Source: Paractinoplanes lichenicola (GTDB lineage Bacteria > Actinomycetota > Actinomycetes > Mycobacteriales > Micromonosporaceae). From it: a DNA stretch of 64,000 nt. The stretch is taken from positions 248,001 to 312,000 of the forward strand of contig NZ_JAENHO010000009.1 of NCBI RefSeq assembly GCF_016785085.1, in the 5' to 3' direction. Positions within the stretch are counted from its first letter, which is position 1, and every line of letters begins with the position of its first letter. Positions 50,288 through 57,404 of this stretch are shown piece by piece. The position numbers and the translations under genes were made by a program. The notes under the pieces were generated by a model, which saw only the letters and a program-made list of their open reading frames with translations, searched no databases and was not told the DNA's origin.

Positions 50288-51058
50288 ATGAACCGCCAAT
50301 TGTCGCTCTTTGGCCGAGCCGAGATCTCAGCCATGCGTGATCGCACCAGGGCGCGCAATTATTCGCCCAGCCGAGACGAATTCCGGCGCGATCATGAGCG
50401 GCGGCGCGCTTGGGGTCTATACCGGCGCCATGCCGAGAAGCTGAAGTATTTGCACAGCCGTGGTGAGGCATTGTGGTTCGGGGTCGAGGCCCTCAGTCAT
50501 CCGAGTCGGTCCGCGCCGCCAGCCTCCTCGAGGTCGAAGGCTACGGAGCCACGAGCTGCGGAAGCGCGAGCCGCGGGGGCTCAGGCAGTTAAGATTCGAG
50601 CTACGGAGGCTCCGGCTGTTGAGGCGCGAGCTGCGGAGGCTCCCGCTGTTGAGGCGCGAGCTGCGGAGGCTCCGGCTACTAAGGCGGGAGTTGCGGAGGC
50701 GCGGGCCGCTGAGGCGCGGGCCGCTGAGGCGCGGGCCGCTGAGGCGCGGGCCGCTGAGGCTCGGGGATCGGGCGCCAAGGTCCAGTCGGCGGCCGGTGGC
50801 ACTCTGGTTATTGAGGCTGCGCGCCCAGGGCGGCGGCGATTAACCCCGCTTGGGGTTGCTGTTTCGAGGCTTGCCGTCGCTCGTTGCATTTTGATGAGTT
50901 ACTGTGGTCACTGTCGGATTGTGGTCGAGGTGACACTCGATGCCGTAATCAGCCGCGGGTCGCTGCAACTCGTCATTCTGTGGTGGCGCTTTCAAGAGCA
51001 GCCCTTGTGGCTACGTATCGTCATTCTTTCGCGCTGGCGGCAGGTGCAATTTTCGTAG
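50288..51058 (+). CDS. small conserved-looking N-terminus fused to Ala/Glu repeats
   Basis: From ATG 50288 the first 60 residues (MNRQLSLFGRAEISAMRDRT, then RRAWGLYRRHAEKLKYLHSRGE) look like a genuine basic helical protein. They are followed by Ala-Glu-rich repeats (AEAPAVEARA three times, then AEARA five to six times) encoded by 30- and 15-bp tandem repeats, and by a C-terminal part that looks random and probably non-coding. The true product may end soon after residue 70 in the ancestor. No family recognised. Preceded by an AT-rich stretch. Confidence 0.45.
   Translation: MNRQLSLFGRAEISAMRDRTRARNYSPSRDEFRRDHERRRAWGLYRRHAEKLKYLHSRGEALWFGVEALSHPSRSAPPASSRSKATEPRAAEARAAGAQAVKIRATEAPAVEARAAEAPAVEARAAEAPATKAGVAEARAAEARAAEARAAEARAAEARGSGAKVQSAAGGTLVIEAARPGRRRLTPLGVAVSRLAVARCILMSYCGHCRIVVEVTLDAVISRGSLQLVILWWRFQEQPLWLRIVILSRWRQVQFS
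50601..50760 (+). repeat. in-frame 30-bp and 15-bp tandem repeats
   Basis: Three 30-bp units (50601-50630, 50631-50660, 50661-50690) each contain GCGGAGGCTCC and end GAGGCGCGAG or a near variant. They are followed by four exact copies of GCGGGCCGCTGAGGC (50701-50760). Period multiples of three keep the reading frame of the gene at 50288 open. Confidence 0.9.
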
Positions 51059-51294
51059 CTGCGGCTCGTTCTTCTGTGAGTGTGGTTATGCGAGCGATCT
51101 ACGTGACGGCCGGGCTACGGATGACTGCGACTCGCCAATCTGCGGCGGCCTCATCCCACGCGGATCGTCGCCGGAGCGCCGTCGAGTCGGCGCGTCACTG
51201 GTGTCGAAGTCGGATGGCCAGCGTCTCTGCACCGTGGCCAAGCCGTCCGTCCACGTGCCGTTTCGTCGGGGCTGTCTCGCGCCTCGATATGGTT

Positions 51295-52250
51295 GTGAGT
51301 CCTCACTTACAGGGCTTAGGGGAGTGGTGTCTCGCGGGACTGCCCCTTGTCTCTGCGGCTCGTGAGTGTCGTTGCTGTTCCTCCCCAGATTCGAGACCGG
51401 CTCTGCCCAGTCCTCTTCAGGCGTCGGGACTTCCTCGCGCCTCAACGCGGTTGCGAGTTTCGAATACGGAGTCTGGGGGTGTCACCCCGTTCGGGCTGTC
51501 TCGTGCCGCGCTGCGGATGTGAGTGCTCACTTACTTACGGGTGTGAGTACTCACTTACCGAGTCGGGGAAGGGGTGCTAGCTGTCCCATCCGGGTCTGTC
51601 TCGCGCTTCGACGCTGAAGTGAGTACTCACTTATCAGGTATGAGGCGGTGCTGTCTCACCCAGATAGTCGCGCTCACTCGGACAGTCGCGCTCACCGGAC
51701 AGTCGCGCTCACCGGACAGTCGCGCTCACCGGACAGTCGCGCTCGCCCGGACAGTCGCGCTCGCCCGGACAGTCGCGCTCGCCCGGACAGTCGCGCTCGC
51801 CCGGACAGTCGCGCTCGCCCGGACAGTCGCGCTCACCCGGACAGTCGCGCTCGCCCGGACAGTCGCGCTCGCCCGGACAGTCGCGCTCACCCGGACAGTC
51901 GCGCTCACCCGGACAGTCGCGCTCACCCGGACAGTCGCGCTCACCCGGACAGTCGCGCCCTGGTGTGGATGTGAGTGCTCACTTACTTGGCCTGGGATGG
52001 GTGTTGGCTGTCTTGTTGGGGCTGTCTCGCACTTCGACGCATAAGTGAGTACTCACTTACCAGGTATGAGCGGGGCTGTCTCACCCAGACTGACGCGCCT
52101 TGGTGTGGATGTGAGTACTCACTTACTAGGCCTTGGGGTGGTGCTGGCCGTCTCGCCGGGGCTGTTCGCGCTTCGATGCGGAAGTGAGTACTCACTTACC
52201 AAGTTTGGGGCGATGCTGTCTCACCCAGGCTGTCGGATGTGAGTGCTCAC
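51295..52250. repeat. nine-copy array of palindrome GTGAGTNCTCAC(TTAC)
   Basis: The 12-bp palindrome occurs at 51295, 51519, 51543, 51619, 51971, 52045, 52111, 52184 and 52239, each followed by TTAC (TTAT once). Copies at 51619, 52045 and 52184 extend to AAGTGAGTACTCACTT. Two flanks alternate: type A is preceded by CGCTTCGAYGC and followed by a segment ending GCTGTCTCACCCAG, type B is preceded by TGTGGAT and followed by GGCCTKGG; an A+B pair makes a unit of about 140 bp. No ORF with coding character covers the interval 51059-52295. Confidence 0.9.
51663..51960. repeat. 17-unit 18-bp tandem array
   Basis: The unit GGACAGTCGCGCTCRCCC recurs 17 times without spacers; the first few copies are 17 bp long (ACC instead of RCCC) and the last is diverged (GTCGCGCCC). 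It sits exactly where other A+B units have a single CACCCAGACTG-CGCGC linker, so it is an expansion within one palindrome unit. All frames are open because 18 is a multiple of three (hexapeptides such as PDSRAR or ALARTV); translation is not supported. Confidence 0.92.
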
Positions 52251-52295
52251 TTACAGGGCTGCAGACAGTAACGGCTCAACCTGGGGCGGAGCGGG

Positions 52296-53351
52296 TCAGT
52301 CGCGGGGTGGGACTACTGCGCGGCCGTGGGCTATCACGATGGGTGGGGGGCGGCGTTTGCGGCGGGCGCGGTAGCCCAGAAGCCACGTAACGAGCAGGCC
52401 GACCACGACGAGGGCGGTGGTGGACACCGCGGCGAGGATCAGCATGCGGTCCGGGCCGGTGGGGTCGGGGGGTGGGGCCGCGGCGGGGACGGGTACGTCG
52501 GCCGACAGGGTCAGGTCGGGGGTGGTGATGTGTAGCGGGACCGTGGCCGGGCGGGTGGCGGGGGTTGGGAAGCGCACTAGGTAGCGGCCGCGCAGGGTGG
52601 TTTCGACCTGGTCCAGGGCGGGGACCACGGCTGGGTTGCCGGCGGGGGCGAAGAAGCCGCCGGTGGCCTCGGCGGCGGTGCTCCAATACGGGCTGGCGCC
52701 GGCTGTGGTGGCGACGACCAGGATGATGCCGGCTTTGCGGAAACGTTCGCCGAGTTCCTGTGCGGACGGGCCGCCGGCGTCGGTTGCGCCTGTGTAGACG
52801 ACGGCGAGTTTGCGGCCTGCGGGCACGTCGGGGAACTGGCGGGCGGCCAGGTCGAGGGCGGCGGCGGTGTCGCGTTCTCCATGCGCCTGTACGCCGCCGA
52901 GGGCGGCCACGATGCCTGCCGGGTCCTGTTGGGGCGGGGCGATCGCGGTGGCGGGGGCCGAGTCGCCGATCACCGTGGCCCAGGTGCCGGGTGGGGCTTC
53001 GAGGATGAACCGGGCGCCGGCGCTGAGCCAGGCCGGCACCGAGGTGGCGTCGGTGAGTGAGGTGTCGACCACGATCGTGACGGCCAGGCCGGTCGACATG
53101 AGCGGCGTGATGTCGGCCTTACGCCGTACGCCGTCGGTGGTGACCTGGGCCGACGGGGAACCGGGGCGGCTGCTCGCGCTGAGGTCGACCACGACCGCCG
53201 TCTCGTCGTCGCCCGTGAGCACCGCCCCGACCGGCAGCGGCACAGTCCCGGCCGGGGTCGCCTGGACCGGCAGTGGCGCGAGCGCGATCAAGGAGGCCGC
53301 GAGCGCGATCAGGAAGGCCGCCAGCGTGGCGACGGCGAACCTACACCGCAT
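52296..53351 (-). CDS. exported VWA-domain membrane-anchored protein
   Basis: A 351-residue protein from ATG 53351. Signal peptide (FAVATLAAFLIALAASLIALAPLPVQA), an N-terminal beta region, then a von Willebrand A fold with TGLAVTIVVDTSLTD (metal site DxS, lacking the second Ser) and LAVVYTGATDAGGPSAQELGERF, and a C-terminal helix (MLILAAVSTTALVVVGLLVTWLLGY) with a basic tail. The start overlaps the sortase stop by 11 bp. Likely a surface adhesion or complex-forming protein of the same operon. Confidence 0.83.
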   Translation of the reverse strand: MRCRFAVATLAAFLIALAASLIALAPLPVQATPAGTVPLPVGAVLTGDDETAVVVDLSASSRPGSPSAQVTTDGVRRKADITPLMSTGLAVTIVVDTSLTDATSVPAWLSAGARFILEAPPGTWATVIGDSAPATAIAPPQQDPAGIVAALGGVQAHGERDTAAALDLAARQFPDVPAGRKLAVVYTGATDAGGPSAQELGERFRKAGIILVVATTAGASPYWSTAAEATGGFFAPAGNPAVVPALDQVETTLRGRYLVRFPTPATRPATVPLHITTPDLTLSADVPVPAAAPPPDPTGPDRMLILAAVSTTALVVVGLLVTWLLGYRARRKRRPPPIVIAHGRAVVPPRD

Positions 53352-53919
53352 CGGCGTACGCGATGACGTTGTCGCGGTAGCTGCCGCGGGCCTGGTCGAA
53401 CGTGCCGCCGCAGGTGACCAGGCGCAAGGTGGGGTCGAGGGACGGTGCGTAGACCAGGTCGGTCGGGAAGCGGGTCTTGGCCACCCGGGACAGTTTGCTG
53501 ATTTTGAAGGTGGCGGTGCTGCCGTCGGCCCGGTCGACCTCGATCACCGTGCCGGTCTTGACCTTGTGCAGGTCGACGAAGATGCCCGGGCCGTTCGAGG
53601 AGTCGACGTGGCCGAGGATCACCGCGGGACCGTCCTGGCCGGGGCGCGGGCCGCCGTCGTACCAGCCGGCGACCGACACGCTGGAGGGCACCTCGATCTC
53701 GCCGTCCGGTTGCAGGCCGAGGTCGATGATCTTGCTGTCCACCTTGAGGGACGGGATGCGGATGTGCGTCGGGCGGGCCACGGTCTCGTACGTGGTGCTG
53801 GAGGAGAAGCTGTCGGCCGGGTTGGGCGGCGCGGGCGGGGGCGGCTCGGACTCGGGGCGGTCGGGGCCGCAGGCCGTCAAAAGGGCGACCGCCACCAGGG
53901 CGGCGGCGAACCGGCGCAT
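53341..53919 (-). CDS. class F sortase
   Basis: A 192-residue protein from ATG 53919. Signal with a lipobox-like LLTACG, Pro-rich linker, then the sortase barrel with the catalytic His104 in VILGHVDS, Cys170 in LRLVTCGG and Arg182 in GSYRDN. Class F (SrtF) sortases of actinobacteria link surface proteins to the cell wall; their sorting signals are poorly known. Downstream VWA and upstream exported helical protein are candidate partners, but neither ends in a clear LPxTG-type signal. One base separates its start from the upstream stop. Confidence 0.9.
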   Translation of the reverse strand: MRRFAAALVAVALLTACGPDRPESEPPPPAPPNPADSFSSSTTYETVARPTHIRIPSLKVDSKIIDLGLQPDGEIEVPSSVSVAGWYDGGPRPGQDGPAVILGHVDSSNGPGIFVDLHKVKTGTVIEVDRADGSTATFKISKLSRVAKTRFPTDLVYAPSLDPTLRLVTCGGTFDQARGSYRDNVIAYADAV

Positions 53920-53920
53920 G

Positions 53921-55234
53921 TCAGAAGTGTTCCACGACGCCGGCCAGCCCGCCGAAACCGGTCTGCGCGCCTCCCTTGGGCAGCCGGGCCGCCACCGCGC
54001 CGCCGAACGCGTCGGCCAGCGTACGGGCGAGGTGGAACATGTGGTCATAGGTCTCGTAGGCGATGGTGTGGGCCTTCGGATAGTCCTTGGCCGCGTACGC
54101 GTCGGCGTGCTCGAGCAGCATGCGGTCGTGCTCGGCCAGCGCCGACGTCATGGCCGCGGGGGTGGCCCGGCCGCTGGTGGCGTCGGACAGGAACTTGCCC
54201 ATGCGCTGCTGGAACGACGTGAGCCGATCGCGCGCCTGCTTCTGCTTGGCTTCGTCCTGGCCCGCGGTCGCCGCCGCGTACGAGACCAGCGCCTCGACGT
54301 GCGAGCCCCACAGGGTCTGGAACTGCCGGGCCGCCGTCCCGCCGAACAACGTGTCCATGGCCGCGGCGATGTCGCTGGTGTTGGCGTTGAGCGAGGCCCC
54401 GGCCGCGCTGAAGTCGGGGGTGCGGGTGACCGCGGCCCGGGTCGCGTCCTCGATCAGCACGGCGTGCTCGGCCAGCAGCTTGCCCAGTTGGGAGCGCAGC
54501 CGCCAGACCGGTTGCTCCAGCACCGCGGTGTCGGCCGGCGGGAGCAGCGCCTTGGCCAGACCCAGCCCCAGGTCGTACGTGTGCTGGAAACCGAGCCGCG
54601 AGAGCGCGTCGGATTTGGCGTAGTCACCGGCGGCGTACGCGTCGGCCTGACCGGTCAGGTGCTGGATGTGCATGACGACGAGGCTGCGCGCGGTGGCCAG
54701 CGGCAGACGGCCTTGCGACGCGCCCGAGAAGAACGCGGCCAATTGACCCTCGAACCTGGTCAACTGCGTACGGGCGGTGGTCTTGGCCTGGTCGTCGTGG
54801 TCGGCGAGGGCGCCCGCATAACCGAACAGCGCGACGACGTGCTGCGACCACAGGGGCCGGAACTTCTCGGCCGTGGGCGCGCCGAAAAGCTGCCCGACCA
54901 GGCCGGTCATGTCGGTCGTGTTCTGCCCGAGCGAGGCGTTCGCGGCCTGCACGAAGTCGTCGTCGCCACGGACCCGGCTGCGCATCATGTTCGCCGCGAG
55001 CACCGCGTGCTGCCCCAGCAACGCCTCGAACTGCACGGCCAGGTCGGCCGGGGAGCCGCCGGCGGGCGCGCGCAGGTCAGCCGCGACCATCCGCCCGACC
55101 GGGGTCTGCGCCGTCGTCTCCGTCGCCCGCACCGCCGCGGCGATCCTGCCCGCTGACGCCGACCCGACCGCCACGGTGGCCGCTGTCGCGGTGACCACGG
55201 CGATCGCCGCGATCCGGTATCCGAGTTTCCGCAT
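53921..55234 (-). CDS. exported duplicated helical-bundle protein
   Basis: A 437-residue protein from ATG 55234 with a signal peptide (YRIAAIAVVTATAATVAVGSASA). The mature protein is two homologous halves, each containing QLGKLLAEHAVLIEDATRAAV-like and LWGSHVEALVSYAAATAGQDEAK-like helices, then SFQQRMGKFLSDAT-like segments (first half: LLGQHAVLAANMMRSRV, LWSQHVVALFGYAGAL, RFEGQLAAFFSGAS). Recurrent His residues suggest metal binding. First gene of the sortase operon. The family is found in actinobacteria and is uncharacterised as far as I can tell. Confidence 0.8.
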   Translation of the reverse strand: MRKLGYRIAAIAVVTATAATVAVGSASAGRIAAAVRATETTAQTPVGRMVAADLRAPAGGSPADLAVQFEALLGQHAVLAANMMRSRVRGDDDFVQAANASLGQNTTDMTGLVGQLFGAPTAEKFRPLWSQHVVALFGYAGALADHDDQAKTTARTQLTRFEGQLAAFFSGASQGRLPLATARSLVVMHIQHLTGQADAYAAGDYAKSDALSRLGFQHTYDLGLGLAKALLPPADTAVLEQPVWRLRSQLGKLLAEHAVLIEDATRAAVTRTPDFSAAGASLNANTSDIAAAMDTLFGGTAARQFQTLWGSHVEALVSYAAATAGQDEAKQKQARDRLTSFQQRMGKFLSDATSGRATPAAMTSALAEHDRMLLEHADAYAAKDYPKAHTIAYETYDHMFHLARTLADAFGGAVAARLPKGGAQTGFGGLAGVVEHF

Positions 55235-55390
55235 GCGTCTCGCCTTCGCAGGTCACGGTTACGCCCGCCGACCTTACGCCCGGCATCGACACCGGTCGAC
55301 TCCACCGGACGGCCGAGGCCCGCGCCCACACGTCCGATGGCGGTCGCCCGATCACCGACGTTCATACATGCACGTCCGGGGTACCTTCAA

Positions 55391-56806
55391 GTGGTGCAGA
55401 CGGCGGCGGGCGACCTCATCGCTGCGCGCTGGCGTGTGCTCGGCCCGCTGGCGAAGGGCGGGCTCGGGCACGTCTGGCTGGCGGTCGACGAGCGTACGGG
55501 CAGGACTGTCGCCCTCAAGAAGTGCGGCCTGCCCAAATCGCTCACCCCGGAAAAGCGTTCCCTCGTACGGTTGTGGGTGCCCCGGGAGGCCCGCGCGTTC
55601 GCCCGCATTCATCACCCGAACGTGATTCGCACCCTCGACGTCCTGCTCGACGGCGACGCCCCGTGGATCGTGATGGAGTACGTGCCGTCCCGCTCCCTGC
55701 TCGACCTGATCCTCGACGAGGGCCCGATGCCGCCCGCCCGGGTCGCCCGCATCGGCCTCGACCTGCTGGCCGCCCTGACCGCCGCCTGGGACGCCGACGT
55801 GCTGCACCTCGACGTCAAACCGTCCAACGTGCTGATCGCCGACGACGGCCGCGCGGTCCTCACCGACTTCGGCCCGGCCGGCAGCAAGCCCGGGGTGGCC
55901 GCCCTGGCCGCGGCCGACGTCATCCTCGGCTCACCGAAATACGTCGCCCCCGAACGCCTCTTCGACCTGGTCACCGACGAACGCTGCGACCTGTGGTCAC
56001 TGGGCGCGACGCTCTACCACGCGGTCGAGGGCCGCACCCCGTTCACCCGCGACACCACCGACGACGCCCTGCACGCGGCCGACGCCGGCACCCCCGACCC
56101 GTACGAGCTGGCCGGCCCGCTCGAGCCGGTGCTGACCGGTCTCATGCGCCGCGACCCGGCCACCCGCATGACCGCGGCCGAGACCCGCCGCCGGCTGCGC
56201 CGCATCGCCCCCGCCACCCGCCGCACCACCCTGCTGCGGGCCGGTACGGCGGTCACGGCCGCCGCGGCGATCGCCTTCGCCGGGGTGGCGTTCGCCGACC
56301 AGCCCGCGGTCAACCCGTCGCCGTCACAGTCCCCGTCGCCGTCAGCGTCCTCCGCCCCGGCGATCGCCCGGCCCGCCGCCCTGCCCGCAGGCTTCCGGTG
56401 GTGGACCGAGCCCCGCGACGAATACCGCGTGGCGATGCCCGCGGACTGGAAGCCGTCCTTCCGCGGCGGCCGCCTGACCTGCACCGCCCCCGACGGGAAG
56501 ACGGTGATGGGCGTGTCCCGGTGGACCACCCCGGGCGACGCGGTGGTGGCCCTGACCGCCGTCGAGACCCGGTCGACGCTGGCCGGCTATCGCCGCATCC
56601 GGATCACCCCCGGCACCTCGGGCGCGGTCTGGGAATACACCTATCAGGACCCGGAGGCCGGACGCACCCGCGCGCTCCGCCAAATCGTCGAGGTCGGCGA
56701 CCAGTCGTACGCGGTGGACTGGCGCGCCCCGGCCGCCGACTGGTCCGCCGACCTGCCCACCCTGCTCACCGTGCTCCCCACCCTGAGCCGGGTCCCCGCC
56801 AAGTAG
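55391..56806 (+). CDS. Ser/Thr protein kinase with atypical active-site motifs
   Basis: Read from GTG 55391 (or 55394), 471 residues; a TACCTT box a few bases upstream suggests a leaderless transcript. Kinase domain 15-275: glycine loop with Ala for the first Gly (LAKGGLGHV), Lys in VALKKC, HLDVKPSNVL in place of HRD-K-N, and DFGPAG without an evident activation loop, then APERLF. A membrane helix (TAVTAAAAIAFAGVAFA) and a 160-residue extracytoplasmic domain (FRWWTEPRDEYRVAMPADWKP) follow. Asp and Asn catalytic residues remain, so activity is possible. Divergent from the sortase operon. Confidence 0.88.
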   Translation: MVQTAAGDLIAARWRVLGPLAKGGLGHVWLAVDERTGRTVALKKCGLPKSLTPEKRSLVRLWVPREARAFARIHHPNVIRTLDVLLDGDAPWIVMEYVPSRSLLDLILDEGPMPPARVARIGLDLLAALTAAWDADVLHLDVKPSNVLIADDGRAVLTDFGPAGSKPGVAALAAADVILGSPKYVAPERLFDLVTDERCDLWSLGATLYHAVEGRTPFTRDTTDDALHAADAGTPDPYELAGPLEPVLTGLMRRDPATRMTAAETRRRLRRIAPATRRTTLLRAGTAVTAAAAIAFAGVAFADQPAVNPSPSQSPSPSASSAPAIARPAALPAGFRWWTEPRDEYRVAMPADWKPSFRGGRLTCTAPDGKTVMGVSRWTTPGDAVVALTAVETRSTLAGYRRIRITPGTSGAVWEYTYQDPEAGRTRALRQIVEVGDQSYAVDWRAPAADWSADLPTLLTVLPTLSRVPAK

Positions 56807-57017
56807 CCGCAGGGCTCAGCTGCCGGTTCGGTTGGCGGTAGCGCGCTGTCACCCCGCGGTGGCCGGCCGGGTCGTTTCGACCGTGGCCGGCTCCGCAGGA
56901 ATTCCGCAGGGTCCGTGCGAGATCGTTCGCTGACAGGGCGGTCAGGCACCGCAGCCGGCCGGTCGACCAGACTCGCTCGCATCTCTTCCGGTGTGCAGCC
57001 CCAGGAAAGGACCCTCC

Positions 57018-57404
57018 ATGGTTCGGAGAATTGTCGCCCGGATGCTGGTCGTGCTGATGGTCGGCGCCGCCGCCCTGGCCGGCACCGCGCAGGCCGCCCA
57101 AGCCTTCAGTCGCACCGTCTTCTGCGAGCGGGAAGGGCTGGTCATCGACTACATCGCCGACAACAACGACTTCCTCGGATCCGCCCGGTTCCACTGGTAT
57201 GCCGGTTACTGGACGATCGACATCTACGACGCCAACCCGATCGACGGAGCCGTCATGTCGGCCCGCGTCGATGAGGGCGCGAAAGGTGTCCGCGAGTATT
57301 ACTCGTTCGCGGAGCTCAGGGGAGACATCCGCAAGTGGCGGGCCGTCTGGAACGGCTACGCCTCCCGCTGGTACCCGGAGAACTCCTGCTACCCGCAGGA
57401 CTAG
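57018..57404 (+). CDS. small secreted protein
   Basis: A 128-residue protein from ATG 57018 after AGGAAAGG. Signal peptide VARMLVVLMVGAAALAGTAQAAQA, then a compact mature part with two cysteines (VFCEREGL and NSCYPQD) and many aromatic residues (FHWYAGYWTIDIYD). A small beta fold with one disulfide is likely. No known family. It overlaps the convergent MMPL gene by 4 bp. Confidence 0.72.
   Translation: MVRRIVARMLVVLMVGAAALAGTAQAAQAFSRTVFCEREGLVIDYIADNNDFLGSARFHWYAGYWTIDIYDANPIDGAVMSARVDEGAKGVREYYSFAELRGDIRKWRAVWNGYASRWYPENSCYPQD

Noticed and set aside
51663-51960. CRISPR array
   Set aside because: Units are contiguous with no unique spacers and no cas genes are in the window.
51574-52044. 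Long ORFs across the 18-bp array encoding hexapeptide repeats such as ALARTV or PDSRAR
   Set aside because: Period 18 keeps all frames open; there is no ribosome site, signal or family, and both strands give equally long ORFs.
51295-52250. Plasmid iterons or replication origin
   Set aside because: Repeats are palindromic rather than direct iterons, there is no AT-rich stretch and no Rep gene nearby.
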